Under the pieces are notes generated by a model. That model was not told where the DNA came from. It did no database searches and was given only the letters and a program-made list of their open reading frames with translations. Shown here one piece after another: positions 1-8,122 of a stretch of DNA of 64,000 bases. The stretch is from Eubacterium sp. AF16-48. GTDB taxonomy: Bacteria; Bacillota; Clostridia; Lachnospirales; Lachnospiraceae. The translations under genes and the position numbers were made by a program. Where the stretch lies: contig NZ_QUHB01000004.1 of assembly GCF_003479405.1 (NCBI RefSeq), positions 1-64,000 on the forward strand, in the 5' to 3' direction. Position 1 is the first letter of the stretch; every line of letters starts with the position of its first letter.

Positions 1-28
1 GATACTAATAGGTCGAGGGCTTATCCAT
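1..28 (+). rRNA. 23S ribosomal RNA, 3' end only
   Basis: The first bases match the conserved 3' terminus of bacterial 23S rRNA (an ACTAATAGGTCGAGGGCTT-type stretch). Only the tail of the gene is in the window. No 5S rRNA follows; the next feature is a tRNA cluster, so this operon either lacks a 5S gene here or carries it elsewhere. The exact 3' end is approximate. Confidence 0.85.
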
Positions 29-127
29 AAAGGAAGGAAGAGGAGTTATCCTCCGGATGTAAATTTCAGTATGTAGTTTTGAATGTACAATGCATTCATA
101 AATCAGACTTAGGTCTGTGGAAAATAT

Positions 128-199
128 TCCTCGATAGCTCAATGGTAGAGCACTCGGCTGTTAACCGAGGGGTTGTAGGTTCGAGCCCTACTCGGGGAG
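128..199 (+). tRNA. tRNA-Asn (GTT)
   Basis: A full cloverleaf can be drawn: a 7-bp acceptor stem (TCCTCGA with TCGGGGA), anticodon loop with GTT, and a TTCGAGC T-loop. CCA is not encoded. It is the first tRNA after the 23S gene and is probably cotranscribed with it. Confidence 0.96.
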
Positions 200-229
200 T
201 TTTTTTATACTATATGGTATAAAAGTTTT

Positions 230-301
230 GGCTCCATGGTCAAGCGGTTAAGACACCGCCCTTTCACGGCGGTAACAGGGGTTCAAATCCCCTTGGAGTC
301 A
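230..301 (+). tRNA. tRNA-Glu (TTC)
   Basis: The acceptor stem GGCTCCA pairs with TGGAGTC, the anticodon loop carries TTC, and the T-loop is TTCAAAT. CCA is not encoded. Confidence 0.96.
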
Positions 302-338
302 TTATGTATATGTTAATACTTGTGGAAGAAAAATATAC

Positions 339-411
339 GCCGATGTGGCTCAATTGGCAGAGCAGCTGATTTGTAATCAGCAGGTTAACGGTTCGAGTCC
401 GTTCATCGGCT
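339..411 (+). tRNA. tRNA-Thr (TGT)
   Basis: The acceptor stem GCCGATG pairs with CATCGGC, the anticodon loop TTTGTAA gives TGT, and the T-loop is TTCGAGT. Confidence 0.96.
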
Positions 412-418
412 TTTATTT

Positions 419-492
419 GGACCTGTAGCTCAGTTGGTTAGAGCAACCGGCTCATAACCGGTCGGTCCTGGGTTCGAGTCCCCGCAGGTCCA
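419..492 (+). tRNA. tRNA with CAT anticodon (elongator Met or Ile2)
   Basis: The acceptor stem GGACCTG pairs perfectly with CAGGTCC and the anticodon is CAT. The paired first base (G1-C72) argues against initiator tRNA. Elongator tRNA-Met and lysidine-modified tRNA-Ile2 share this anticodon; the body resembles Firmicute Ile2/Met genes and I cannot separate them by eye. Confidence 0.9.
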
Positions 493-527
493 CTTTTATT
501 TATAAACATTATCCAGCAGTAAATTTT

Positions 528-600
528 GGGATCTTAGCTCAGCTGGGAGAGCATCTGCCTTACAAGCAGGGGGTCACAGGTTCGAGCCCTGTAGGTCCCA
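528..600 (+). tRNA. tRNA-Val (TAC)
   Basis: The acceptor stem GGGATCT pairs with AGGTCCC, the anticodon loop CTTACAA gives TAC, and the T-loop is TTCGAGC. Confidence 0.96.
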
Positions 601-633
601 TTTGGTTATTATTAAATAACTGTTATATATTAT

Positions 634-717
634 GCCGGCGTGGCGGAACTGGCAGACGCGCAGGACTTAAAATCCTGTTGTGGCAACACAGTACCGGTTC
701 GATTCCGGTCGCCGGCA
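634..717 (+). tRNA. tRNA-Leu (TAA)
   Basis: This is a class II tRNA with a long variable arm. The acceptor stem GCCGGCG pairs with CGCCGGC and the anticodon loop CTTAAAA gives TAA. It is the last member of the first cluster. Confidence 0.96.
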
Positions 718-720
718 GTG

Positions 721-748
721 AAAAGGTATCCATGAGGGTACCTTTTTT
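721..748 (+). terminator. Rho-independent terminator of the first tRNA cluster
   Basis: AAAAGGTA pairs with TACCTTTT around a ten-base loop and runs into six T residues, immediately after tRNA-Leu. Confidence 0.8.
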
Positions 749-850
749 CGTGTATATTTTTCACATTAAATTTTTATGACAATTACAGGTTAATATCTAC
801 AGGAAGTTAAATTTATTAGTAAACATAAAATGAAAAAAAAGAGGTACAAA

Positions 851-2101
851 ATGAAAAAGAAGAAAATAAAGATGACGGCTTTTGTTTTGCTTTTAGCAGG
901 AATGTGTTTTATGGGATTAAAAACAGACAAAAGTGATGTTTATGCAGCAAGTAATAAGGTAAGTATTACAAAGATATACAATTCTAAAGTTGGAAATAAA
1001 GTATTATGGAAATCAAAAACAAAGTATTCAGGATATGCTGTATATAGAAGTGTAAATGGTGGAAAATACCGAAAAGTTGATTATGTTAAAAGTAAGAAAT
1101 ATACGGATACAAATATAGAAACGGGAAAAACTTATAAGTATAGAGTTAAACCATATAAGTTAAATAAAAAGAAGAAAAAGGTGTATTCGTCATATAGCAA
1201 TAAGAGTAAAAGTCTTAAGGCACTGCCATATGCCGTGCAGACAGCGTCAGCAATTTCCATGGATGATTATAATTTACTTACATGGAAAATTAGTGATACA
1301 GCATCCGGTTACAATATTTATAGAAAAAACAGCAATAACAAATGGGAATTATTAACAAGTAATAATGCTTATGATTATGGTTTGTATGATGATTATGATA
1401 TTGTTAAAGGGAAGAAGTATACCTATAGAATTAAGGCTTATGAGATTGTAAATGGGGTTACTTATGAAAGTTTGCCATTAACATTAACTAAAAAAGCACA
1501 GATTAAGGGGATAGATGTTTCCCACCATAATGGAGTAATTGACTGGAGTAAGGTTAAACAGTCAGGTGTTACATTTGCCATGATTAGATTAGGTTATGGT
1601 ACAACAAAGGGTGGAACCATAGACAGACAGCTTGATTATAACTATAATCAGGCAAAGAAGAATGGAATAAAAATAGGATTTTACCTGTATAGCTATGCTG
1701 ACAATGTTGCTGAAGCGAAAAAAGAGGCAATTTTTACAGAGAAGCTTTTAAAGAAATATAATGACTTTGATTATCCGGTGGCTTTTGATTTTGAAAATAC
1801 ATATAGAAATAAGGCAAAATACAAAAGTTCAAATACTAAAATAATAACCACATACTGCGATTATTTAGAAGAAAGAGGATATGATACATGTATATATTCT
1901 TATTTGTCCTTTTTCAAAAATTCAGTGGATTATAACAAAGTTTCAAAATACGGATTGTGGTTGGCAAGATGGACTTTTAATCCTTCAAAATATGAGGATT
2001 ATGGGTTGCCTAACGTTGAAATGTGGCAGTATTCAGATAATGGCAGAGTAAATGGTATTGGCGGTGCCGTAGATTTAAATATAAATATTATTGCCAGGTA
2101 G
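851..2101 (+). CDS. Secreted GH25 lysozyme with fibronectin-like N-terminal modules
   Basis: The protein hydrolyses peptidoglycan glycan strands (muramidase) outside the cell, by family. A signal peptide (lysine-rich start, hydrophobic core, then VYAAS) is followed by two lysine/tyrosine-rich fibronectin-III-like repeats (about residues 35-215) and a GH25 domain in the C-terminal half. GH25 marks are the IDVSHHNG entry strand, the acidic FDFEN strand, and a WQYS...GG..DLN ending. I start at ATG 851 because AAGAGG lies six bases upstream; an in-frame ATG at 830 lacks a site. It is a monocistronic gene after the tRNA terminator. It could act in cell-wall turnover or against competitors; the sequence does not decide. 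Confidence 0.88.
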   Translation: MKKKKIKMTAFVLLLAGMCFMGLKTDKSDVYAASNKVSITKIYNSKVGNKVLWKSKTKYSGYAVYRSVNGGKYRKVDYVKSKKYTDTNIETGKTYKYRVKPYKLNKKKKKVYSSYSNKSKSLKALPYAVQTASAISMDDYNLLTWKISDTASGYNIYRKNSNNKWELLTSNNAYDYGLYDDYDIVKGKKYTYRIKAYEIVNGVTYESLPLTLTKKAQIKGIDVSHHNGVIDWSKVKQSGVTFAMIRLGYGTTKGGTIDRQLDYNYNQAKKNGIKIGFYLYSYADNVAEAKKEAIFTEKLLKKYNDFDYPVAFDFENTYRNKAKYKSSNTKIITTYCDYLEERGYDTCIYSYLSFFKNSVDYNKVSKYGLWLARWTFNPSKYEDYGLPNVEMWQYSDNGRVNGIGGAVDLNINIIAR

Positions 2102-2241
2102 TTTAGGATACTTAGATTAAATATTAAGCAAAATCATATTAAACAAAATGGTGCACTACAAATAAAAATTGTTGACATATATCAATTGGTGGTGTAATAT
2201 ATATAAGTCGCAATCATCAGAAAATGATTTTTGCGGGTTAT

Positions 2242-2315
2242 GTGCGTGTAGCTCAGCTGGATAGAGCGTCTGGCTACGGACCAGAAGGCCGAGGGTTCGA
2301 ATCCTTTCACGCACG
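2242..2315 (+). tRNA. tRNA-Arg (ACG)
   Basis: The acceptor stem GTGCGTG pairs with CACGCAC, and the anticodon loop CTACGGA gives ACG (inosine-modified in bacteria). The gene stands alone. Confidence 0.96.
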
Positions 2316-2318
2316 TTA

Positions 2319-2347
2319 AGCAGTTCCATTATGGGACTGCTTTTTTT
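2319..2347 (+). terminator. Terminator after tRNA-Arg
   Basis: AGCAGTTCC pairs with GGGACTGCT (one wobble) around ATTAT, followed by a seven-T run. Confidence 0.85.
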
Positions 2348-2410
2348 GAATAAAAACAAAAAAGTTTGCCATACTACTTATGTGACAAATAAAAAAATCA
2401 GGAGGTAGTC

Positions 2411-2713
2411 ATGGCAAAGAAATATTCGTCAGGTAAAAACGATGCATCAGGTTATAGTAGCATGCAGAATGCATACAACAGCACATCAAAAAGCAGTGCA
2501 ACAGATAGTGCATCAAAAAGCAGTGCAACAGATAGCACATCAAAAAACAGTGCAACAGATACCACATCAAAAAGCAGTGCAACAGATAGCACATCAAAAA
2601 ATAAGGCAACAGATGGTACTTCTAAAAACAAGGCAGCATATAATACATCAAAGAATAAAGCAACAGATAGTACTTCTAAAAACAAATCAACAGACTGTAC
2701 AGATTGCAGATAG
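2411..2713 (+). CDS. Small low-complexity repeat protein of unknown function
   Basis: I do not recognise this 100-residue protein. After a roughly 23-residue head it is eight units of nine residues with the pattern (S/T)TSK(S/N)(S/K)ATD, and it ends in CTDCR. It is rich in Ser, Thr, Ala, Lys and Asp and has no hydrophobic segment or signal peptide, so it is probably cytoplasmic and disordered. A strong AGGAGG lies seven bases before the ATG and a terminator hairpin follows, which supports real expression. The pattern could suggest a disordered nucleic-acid- or surface-binding filler, but no function is claimed. The opposite strand and the +1 frame are also open, a by-product of the 27-bp repeat. 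Confidence 0.7.
   Translation: MAKKYSSGKNDASGYSSMQNAYNSTSKSSATDSASKSSATDSTSKNSATDTTSKSSATDSTSKNKATDGTSKNKAAYNTSKNKATDSTSKNKSTDCTDCR
2483..2698 (+). repeat. Eight tandem copies of a 27-bp coding repeat
   Basis: The unit has the form ACATCAAAAAGCAGTGCAAC plus AGATAGT and is an exact multiple of three. The first four copies differ at few positions; the last four drift (AAGGCAACA, TCTAAAAAC variants). This is typical of slipped-strand or recombination-driven expansion within the small repeat gene. Confidence 0.9.
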
Positions 2714-2724
2714 TTAAGGTTAAG

Positions 2725-2755
2725 ACCCTATAGCAGTAAGTGGCTATAGGGTTTT
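2725..2755 (+). terminator. Terminator after the repeat-protein gene
   Basis: ACCCTATAGC pairs perfectly with GCTATAGGGT around an eight-base loop, followed by TTT. The U-tract is short. Confidence 0.75.
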
Positions 2756-2806
2756 AACATATTGTAATAAGATGAATAAACTAAAAGAAAAAAGTGATGG
2801 TAACCA

Positions 2807-3091
2807 ATGAACAGATTTGACTTAGTTTCCATTGATACTGCAAGAAAAAGGGCTATGGAAAAAGGATATATAGTGGTGGATTTAAGAAGCAGAAGTGAAT
2901 TTGACAAAGGACATATTGAGAATGCAATAAATATTCCAGAGGGTGATATTAGAAAAATCGACAGTTTCGGTAGAAAAGGAGACATATGGATTTTGTACTG
3001 TAGAAGAGGCAGTTTAAGTTTCAGACTTGCCAGTGAAATGGCAAACCAGGGATATAAGGTTATGGCAGTGGTAGGCGGATATAGAATGTAG
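2807..3091 (+). CDS. Rhodanese-domain protein
   Basis: This is a single-domain rhodanese of 94 residues. The family carries sulfur as a persulfide on an active-site cysteine; here the loop is LYCRRGSLS at about residues 64-72, with Cys at the expected position, and the DLRSRSEFDKGHI strand-helix precedes it. It is shorter than typical tandem rhodaneses and resembles the single-domain GlpE/YtwF type. No signal peptide is visible, so it is probably cytoplasmic. The ribosome binding site is weak. The physiological sulfur acceptor is not indicated; a link to the sulfur-dependent Dnd genes 27 kb away would be speculation. Confidence 0.85.
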   Translation: MNRFDLVSIDTARKRAMEKGYIVVDLRSRSEFDKGHIENAINIPEGDIRKIDSFGRKGDIWILYCRRGSLSFRLASEMANQGYKVMAVVGGYRM

Positions 3092-3156
3092 TTGACATTG
3101 TTTTTTTATCAGATTATCATTAAGTAGATAAAAATAAGGATTTTGGTGAATTTTAT

Positions 3157-4308
3157 ATGGATAAATTACATTTAATCGTTCCATGTCATTTTGGAGTGGA
3201 ATCGGTTTTAAAGAGAGAAATTATAGATTTAGGATACGAAATAGAGAGGGTTGAAGATGGAAGAATCACTTTTTCGGGAAATTTATTGGCAATATGCAGG
3301 GCTAACGTATTTCTAAGAACTGCTGAACGTGTAATGATTCAGGTTGGAAGAGTAAAGGCTCAGACATACGACGAGCTTTTTGAGGCAGTTAAGGCATTAA
3401 AATGGAGTGATTTTATACCGGAAAACGGAAAATTCTGGGTAAAAAAAGCCAGTTCTGTTAAAAGTAAATTATTTAGTCCCTCAGATATACAAAGAATAGT
3501 AAAAAAGGCAATTGTGGAGAATCTGAAACAGGAATATGGTGTAAGCTGGTTTAGTGAAGATGGGGCAAGTTATCCTATCAGAGTGTTTTTTTATAAGGAT
3601 GAGGCAGTTATTGCATTGGATACATCAGGAGAATCACTTCACAAAAGAGGATACAGATATTATACCTCAAAGGCACCTATTTCCGAAACATTGGCGGCAG
3701 CACTGATTATGCTTACTCCATGGAATAAGGATAGAATTTTGGTGGATCCTTTCTGCGGATGTGGAACATTTCCTATTGAGGCGGCTATGATAGCAGCTAA
3801 TATTGCACCGGGAATGAACAGGGAGTTTACCGGGGAAACATGGACTAATTTTATAGATAAAAAGTTATGGTATCAGGCTGTTAATGAGGCAAATGATAAA
3901 ATAAATGATGATATAGAAACAGATATACAGGGATATGATATTGATGGGGAGATGATTGAATATTCCAGAAAAAATGCTATAAATGCAGGAGTGGAACATT
4001 TAATTCATTTTCAGGAACGTCCTGTTTCAGGATTAAGCCATAGGAAAAAATATGGATTTATAATTACAAATCCCCCTTATGGCGAAAGATTAGAGGAACA
4101 GAAAAGTTTACAGAAGATTTATACAACTTTAGGAGAAAAGTACAAAGCTTTGGATTCATGGTCGGCATTTATCATTTCATCTTATGAAAATGTAGAAAAA
4201 GATATGGGAATAAAAGCAACGAAAAACCGTAAAATATATAACGGAATGATTAAGACATATTATTATCAGTTTATGGGACCGAAGCCTCCTAAAAACAAAA
4301 ATAAATAG
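3157..4308 (+). CDS. THUMP-domain class I SAM-dependent RNA methyltransferase (YpsC/RlmL-type)
   Basis: By family this enzyme methylates a guanosine N2 in 23S rRNA with S-adenosylmethionine. The N-terminal third is a ferredoxin-like plus THUMP RNA-binding region (about residues 1-155). The C-terminal Rossmann domain shows a SAM-binding DPFCGCGTFPIEAA loop near residue 200 and the amino-methyltransferase motif NPPYGERL near residue 307. Length (383) fits the single-domain Firmicute YpsC form rather than the fused E. coli RlmKL. The next gene starts nine bases after the stop, so the two are probably cotranscribed. Confidence 0.9.
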   Translation: MDKLHLIVPCHFGVESVLKREIIDLGYEIERVEDGRITFSGNLLAICRANVFLRTAERVMIQVGRVKAQTYDELFEAVKALKWSDFIPENGKFWVKKASSVKSKLFSPSDIQRIVKKAIVENLKQEYGVSWFSEDGASYPIRVFFYKDEAVIALDTSGESLHKRGYRYYTSKAPISETLAAALIMLTPWNKDRILVDPFCGCGTFPIEAAMIAANIAPGMNREFTGETWTNFIDKKLWYQAVNEANDKINDDIETDIQGYDIDGEMIEYSRKNAINAGVEHLIHFQERPVSGLSHRKKYGFIITNPPYGERLEEQKSLQKIYTTLGEKYKALDSWSAFIISSYENVEKDMGIKATKNRKIYNGMIKTYYYQFMGPKPPKNKNK

Positions 4309-4317
4309 AGGTTGTTA

Positions 4318-6054
4318 ATGAAAAAAAAGAGAATACTTGTAGTATATATTCCACTTATTGCAATTTTAGTGGTTATAATTGCAGGTTTTTCCTACTCAAA
4401 ACAAAGTGTACAAAAAAGTATTTCTTTTGATGGGGAAAAGACACAGGCACCGATTTTAGATACATGGAATCGGATTATGGCTAAAAGTGCAAATAAGGAT
4501 GAAATAAATGTTATAGTTGATAAAAAAGAAGTTAAATATGTAAATAAAAGGGCGTACATGAGTGGTAATATGAATCTTATGATACCACTTGATATAGTTA
4601 TAGAAACATTTAATTGCGCTGCAAATGTGTATGGTGGCGAAAAAATTGTTATCGAAAAAGGAAGCAGTATAGTAGCACTTTATTTAAATACCAAAAAAAT
4701 GATTTTCAATGATAATGAATATAGTTTGGATGATAAACCGGTTACTAAAGATGGAACAATTTTTGTGCCGGCAAATATATTTGCAAAGTGTTTTGCCTAT
4801 GATTATAATTGGAACAGCAAAAGTAATACAGCTTCATTTACAGGCAAAAAAGGCACTAAATCTTATTTGCCAAAGCGTTACAGCTATTTAGATAAAAAAA
4901 GAGCTGTGCCGGCAAAAAATCAGGGAAATTATGGTACATGCTGGGCCTTTGCCACACTGACGGCAATTGAAACATCACTTATGCCGGAAGAGCAATATGA
5001 TTTTTCAGAGAATAACCTTGCCAGAAGTAATGATATGTCAGGAGAAATCCAGGATGGTGGCGATTATATTATGTCAATGGCATATCTTATGGCATGGAAA
5101 GGACCGGTGTTAGAACAGGATGACCCTTATGGAACTCAGGAAAAAACTACCGGTTTAAAGGCAAAAAAACATATTCAGGAAGCACAGATTTTACCGGAAA
5201 AGGACTATGACCAGATTAAGGAAATGGTGTATAAATATGGCGGAGTAGAAAGCTCCATGTATATGTCCCTTAATAATTCCAAATCAAAATCAGTTTATTA
5301 TAACGAAAGTGAGTATGCTTATTGCTATAAAGGAAAAAAGAAGCCTAATCATGATGTAGTTATAATCGGATGGGATGATAATTATTCAAAAGAGCTGTTT
5401 AACGACCAGAGTATTCCGGGAGATGGTGCATTTATATGCATGAACAGCTGGGGGGAAGATTTTGGATATAAGGGAACATTTTATGTTTCATATTACGATG
5501 ACAGAATAGGAACAAGTAATGTTTGTTATACAGGCATAGAAAATACAGACAATTATGATAATATATATCAAAGTGATATTTGCGGATGGACAGGCTCCAT
5601 GGGATTTGAGGGCAGTAGTACAGTGTATTTTGCCAACGTATACAATCCTTCTGAAAACGGGAAGCTTCAGGCGGTGGGATTTTATGCAGTGACCCCCGGA
5701 GTGAAGTATGAGGTATTTGTGGACAGCAAATTTGAAGGAGAAAATTCCTTAAGTGAGAGAACCCATACAGCAGCAAGTGGAACTTTGAAAAATAAAGGAT
5801 ATTATACAATAAAATTAGATAAGCCTTATAGTGTAAAGCAGGGACAAAAATTCAGTGTAACAGTGAAAATAACTAGCGGGAAGGACAAAAAAATCTTTAA
5901 GCTGATTCCTGTTGAAATGAATGGAAGTGATGACAGTTATAATGTGGATTTAACGGATGGAGAAGGATATTTCAGCTCTACGGGAAACAGATGGCAGTCT
6001 TCGGAAAAACATGATTGCAATATTTGTTTAAAGGCATATACAGACAAAAAATAA
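4318..6054 (+). CDS. Membrane-anchored C1 (papain-like) cysteine protease with stalk and lectin-like domains
   Basis: One N-terminal transmembrane helix (about residues 6-24) anchors an extracellular protein. Residues about 65-170 resemble a copper-amine-oxidase N-terminal-like stalk domain. The papain fold follows: AKNQGNYGTCWAFA carries the oxyanion Gln and catalytic Cys, NHDVVIIGWDD the catalytic His, and NSWGEDFGYKG the catalytic Asn. A beta-rich C-terminal region of about 150 residues looks like the lectin-like domain found behind such peptidases. There is no propeptide of cathepsin type. I start at ATG 4318 with AGAGG six bases upstream rather than TTG 4312. It follows the methyltransferase gene closely and leads into rdgB with 14 bases between them. 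Confidence 0.87.
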   Translation: MKKKRILVVYIPLIAILVVIIAGFSYSKQSVQKSISFDGEKTQAPILDTWNRIMAKSANKDEINVIVDKKEVKYVNKRAYMSGNMNLMIPLDIVIETFNCAANVYGGEKIVIEKGSSIVALYLNTKKMIFNDNEYSLDDKPVTKDGTIFVPANIFAKCFAYDYNWNSKSNTASFTGKKGTKSYLPKRYSYLDKKRAVPAKNQGNYGTCWAFATLTAIETSLMPEEQYDFSENNLARSNDMSGEIQDGGDYIMSMAYLMAWKGPVLEQDDPYGTQEKTTGLKAKKHIQEAQILPEKDYDQIKEMVYKYGGVESSMYMSLNNSKSKSVYYNESEYAYCYKGKKKPNHDVVIIGWDDNYSKELFNDQSIPGDGAFICMNSWGEDFGYKGTFYVSYYDDRIGTSNVCYTGIENTDNYDNIYQSDICGWTGSMGFEGSSTVYFANVYNPSENGKLQAVGFYAVTPGVKYEVFVDSKFEGENSLSERTHTAASGTLKNKGYYTIKLDKPYSVKQGQKFSVTVKITSGKDKKIFKLIPVEMNGSDDSYNVDLTDGEGYFSSTGNRWQSSEKHDCNICLKAYTDKK

Positions 6055-6068
6055 AGGAGAACAAACCA

Positions 6069-6674
6069 ATGAAGAAGGTAATATTTGCAACAACAAACAA
6101 AAATAAGGTTCGTGAAGTCAATATGATGATGAAGGATTTTGACGTGGAACTTCAAACTATGGGAGAGGCAGGCATTAACATTGATATTGTGGAAGATGGA
6201 AAAACCTTTGAAGAAAATGCCATTATTAAGGCAAAAACCATAATGGAAATAACAGGAGAAATAGCTATAGCTGATGATTCTGGTTTGGAAGTGGATTATT
6301 TAGATGGAGCACCGGGAATATATTCTGCAAGATTTTTAGGAGAAGATACATCTTACGATATAAAGAATAACTATATAATTGATAAACTAAAGGATGCCAA
6401 GGGAAAAGAAAGAAGTGCAAGATTCGTTTGTGCAATGGCAGTGGCTTTCCCAAATGGAAAAATTAAGACATGTAAAGGAACTATTGAGGGGCTTATTGCA
6501 TATGAACAAAAAGGAACTAACGGTTTTGGTTATGATCCTATAGTTTATGTGCCGGAATATGAGATGACAACCGGTGAAATGGCTCCTGAATTAAAAAACA
6601 GCATAAGCCATAGGGGTAAGGCATTAGAACAAATGAAGGAAATCCTGAAAGCCGGATTGGAGGAAGAATGTTAA
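6069..6674 (+). CDS. rdgB: XTP/dITP diphosphatase (RdgB/HAM1 family)
   Basis: The enzyme hydrolyses non-canonical purine triphosphates (ITP, dITP, XTP) to monophosphates, keeping them out of nucleic acid. Family marks are FATTNKNKVREV at the start, ADDSGLEVD in the middle and GTNGFGYDPI followed by SHRGKAL near the end. I start at ATG 6069 because AAAGGAGA lies upstream; the longer in-frame start at 6015 lies inside the upstream gene. It overlaps yfcE by seven bases, a pairing common in Firmicutes. Confidence 0.95.
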   Translation: MKKVIFATTNKNKVREVNMMMKDFDVELQTMGEAGINIDIVEDGKTFEENAIIKAKTIMEITGEIAIADDSGLEVDYLDGAPGIYSARFLGEDTSYDIKNNYIIDKLKDAKGKERSARFVCAMAVAFPNGKIKTCKGTIEGLIAYEQKGTNGFGYDPIVYVPEYEMTTGEMAPELKNSISHRGKALEQMKEILKAGLEEEC

Positions 6675-7150
6675 AAGCTATAATTATAAGTGATTCTCAT
6701 GGAGATTTAAAAAATGTGAGAAAAATTGCCGAAAAAGAGCATAATATTGATTTGGTGATACATTTAGGTGACCTTTTGGGTCAGGACGAACAATTGGCGG
6801 AAATTTTTAACTGTGAAATAAAAAAAGTTAAGGGAAACTGTGATTATTATTCTAATAATCCGGTTTCTGATGTGGTGGAATTTGGTGGAAACAGGATTTT
6901 TATAACTCACGGACATAATTACGGAGTGGATTTCGGGCTGGATGGTTTAAGTTATGCAGCAGAGGAAAATAAATGTAATATAGCACTTTACGGGCATACT
7001 CATGTACCGGATAGCTCTATAAGGGGGAAAATAATCATTGTAAATCCCGGAAGTGTATCAAGACCAAGACAGTTAGGTGGAAGACCTACATATGGGGTTA
7101 TGAAGGTAAATGGAGAGGGAAAAGCAGATATCAGAATAGAGTACGTTTAG
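6668..7150 (+). CDS. yfcE: YfcE/MJ0936-family metallophosphoesterase
   Basis: A 160-residue calcineurin-like phosphoesterase. Metal ligands are seen in order: D and H of ISDSHGD, D of HLGDLLG, N of KGNCD, THGH in the middle and GHTHVPD near residue 115. Members show Mn-dependent phosphodiesterase activity on model substrates; the natural substrate is unknown. It has its own GGAGGA site inside the end of rdgB and is translationally coupled to it. It ends before a strong tRNA promoter. Confidence 0.92.
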   Translation: MLKAIIISDSHGDLKNVRKIAEKEHNIDLVIHLGDLLGQDEQLAEIFNCEIKKVKGNCDYYSNNPVSDVVEFGGNRIFITHGHNYGVDFGLDGLSYAAEENKCNIALYGHTHVPDSSIRGKIIIVNPGSVSRPRQLGGRPTYGVMKVNGEGKADIRIEYV

Positions 7151-7213
7151 CCCTATTTTAAAAGGGATTTCGGGGTATGAAAAAAAATTGTAAAAAAAAA
7201 ATAAAAAAAACGC

Positions 7214-7242
7214 TTGACAATTTTAAGGGTTTCCCATATAAT
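7214..7242 (+). promoter_or_regulatory. SigA promoter of the second tRNA cluster
   Basis: TTGACA (7214-7219) and TATAAT (7237-7242) are both perfect consensus with a 17-base spacer, placed 35 bases before tRNA-Pro. A GCGCTGTG stretch lies near the expected start. Confidence 0.9.
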
Positions 7243-7277
7243 TACTCTTGCGCTGTGAAAAATAAGTAACGCGAACA

Positions 7278-7352
7278 CGGGGTGTGGCTCAGCTTGGCTA
7301 GAGCGCCTGATTTGGGATCAGGAGGTCGCAGGTTCGAATCCTGTCACCCCGA
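7278..7352 (+). tRNA. tRNA-Pro (TGG)
   Basis: The acceptor stem CGGGGTG pairs with CACCCCG, and the anticodon loop TTTGGGA gives TGG. First gene of the second cluster. Confidence 0.96.
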
Positions 7353-7358
7353 CTGTGT

Positions 7359-7429
7359 GCGGGTGTAGTTCAGTGGTAGAACACCAGCCTTCCAAGCTGG
7401 ATATGTGGGTTCGATTCCCATCACCCGCT
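7359..7429 (+). tRNA. tRNA-Gly (TCC)
   Basis: The acceptor stem GCGGGTG pairs with CACCCGC, and the anticodon loop CTTCCAA gives TCC. Confidence 0.96.
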
Positions 7430-7451
7430 TTTAACATTTTTTAAAATGTTT

Positions 7452-7525
<74 letters not shown>

Positions 7526-7553
7526 TTTCTGGATTAGACCAGAGCATGGCATG

Positions 7554-7627
7554 GTGGCTATAGCGCAGTTGGTTAGCGCGCCAGATTGTGGCTCTGGAGG
7601 CCGAGGGTTCGAATCCCTCTAGCCACC
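7554..7627 (+). tRNA. tRNA-His (GTG)
   Basis: The acceptor stem GTGGCTA pairs with TAGCCAC, and the anticodon loop TTGTGGC gives GTG. The base before position 1 is G (7553) and the discriminator is C, giving the G-1:C73 pair that histidyl-tRNA synthetase reads. Confidence 0.96.
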
Positions 7628-7635
7628 TTACACAA

Positions 7636-7707
7636 TGGGCTATCGCCAAGCGGTAAGGCACAGGACTTTGACTCCTGCATTCGCTGGTTCGAATCCAGCT
7701 AGCCCAG
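7636..7707 (+). tRNA. tRNA-Gln (TTG)
   Basis: The acceptor stem TGGGCTA pairs with TAGCCCA, and the anticodon loop CTTTGAC gives TTG. Confidence 0.96.
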
Positions 7708-7741
7708 TTAAAGGGTTAGTAATAACTTATAAAATTAATAT

Positions 7742-7814
7742 GGGCCACTAGCTCAGATGGTAGAGCACTTGACTTTTAATCAAGTTGTCTGGGGTTCGAT
7801 TCCCCAGTGGCTCA
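7742..7814 (+). tRNA. tRNA-Lys (TTT)
   Basis: The acceptor stem GGGCCAC pairs with GTGGCTC (one G-T), and the anticodon loop CTTTTAA gives TTT. Confidence 0.96.
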
Positions 7815-7816
7815 CT

Positions 7817-7846
7817 AAGTGTAGGTTCGTGCCTACACTTTTTTAT
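7817..7846 (+). terminator. Terminator between tRNA-Lys and tRNA-Leu
   Basis: AAGTGTAGG pairs perfectly with CCTACACTT around TTCGTG, followed by a T-rich tract. The tRNA-Leu beyond it may therefore have its own promoter or be read through. Confidence 0.8.
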
Positions 7847-7900
7847 TGCTAAGGCAAACATATGGTAAGTGTTTGTATAAAAGCGGAAAATTAAATAGCT

Positions 7901-7980
7901 GCGGGTGTGGCGGAATTGGCAGACGCGCTAGATTTAGGTTCTAGTGGGCAACCGTGCAGGTTCAAGTCCTGTCACCCGCA
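7901..7980 (+). tRNA. tRNA-Leu (TAG)
   Basis: Class II tRNA: the acceptor stem GCGGGTG pairs with CACCCGC, the anticodon loop TTTAGGT gives TAG, and there is a long variable arm. Confidence 0.96.
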
Positions 7981-7987
7981 TTTAAAA

Positions 7988-8041
7988 TTAAAAAGTAGTT
8001 GTCTCTTTATGAAATATAGTTCAAAAAGGGATAACTTTTTT
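7988..8041 (+). terminator. Probable terminator after tRNA-Leu
   Basis: An imperfect inverted repeat (AAAAAGTAGTTGTCTCTT against AAAAGGGATAACTTTTTT) ends in a T-run. The stem has bulges, so confidence is moderate. Confidence 0.5.
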
Positions 8042-8122
8042 GTTTATTATACCTCTTTTATCGACATAATTTATTTGCTATAATGGAAATCTGAAATTTG
8101 AAAGAGAAACAAGGGAGAAAAA

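Noticed and set aside
2156..2359. Minus-strand open frame of 67 codons
   Set aside because: It is antisense to tRNA-Arg and its terminator.
2483..2698. Possible CRISPR array
   Set aside because: The units are contiguous coding repeats without spacers.
2409..2717. Alternative open frames on both strands over the small repeat gene
   Set aside because: A repeat whose length is a multiple of three keeps several frames open. Only the frame at 2411 has an AGGAGG site and a plausible protein.
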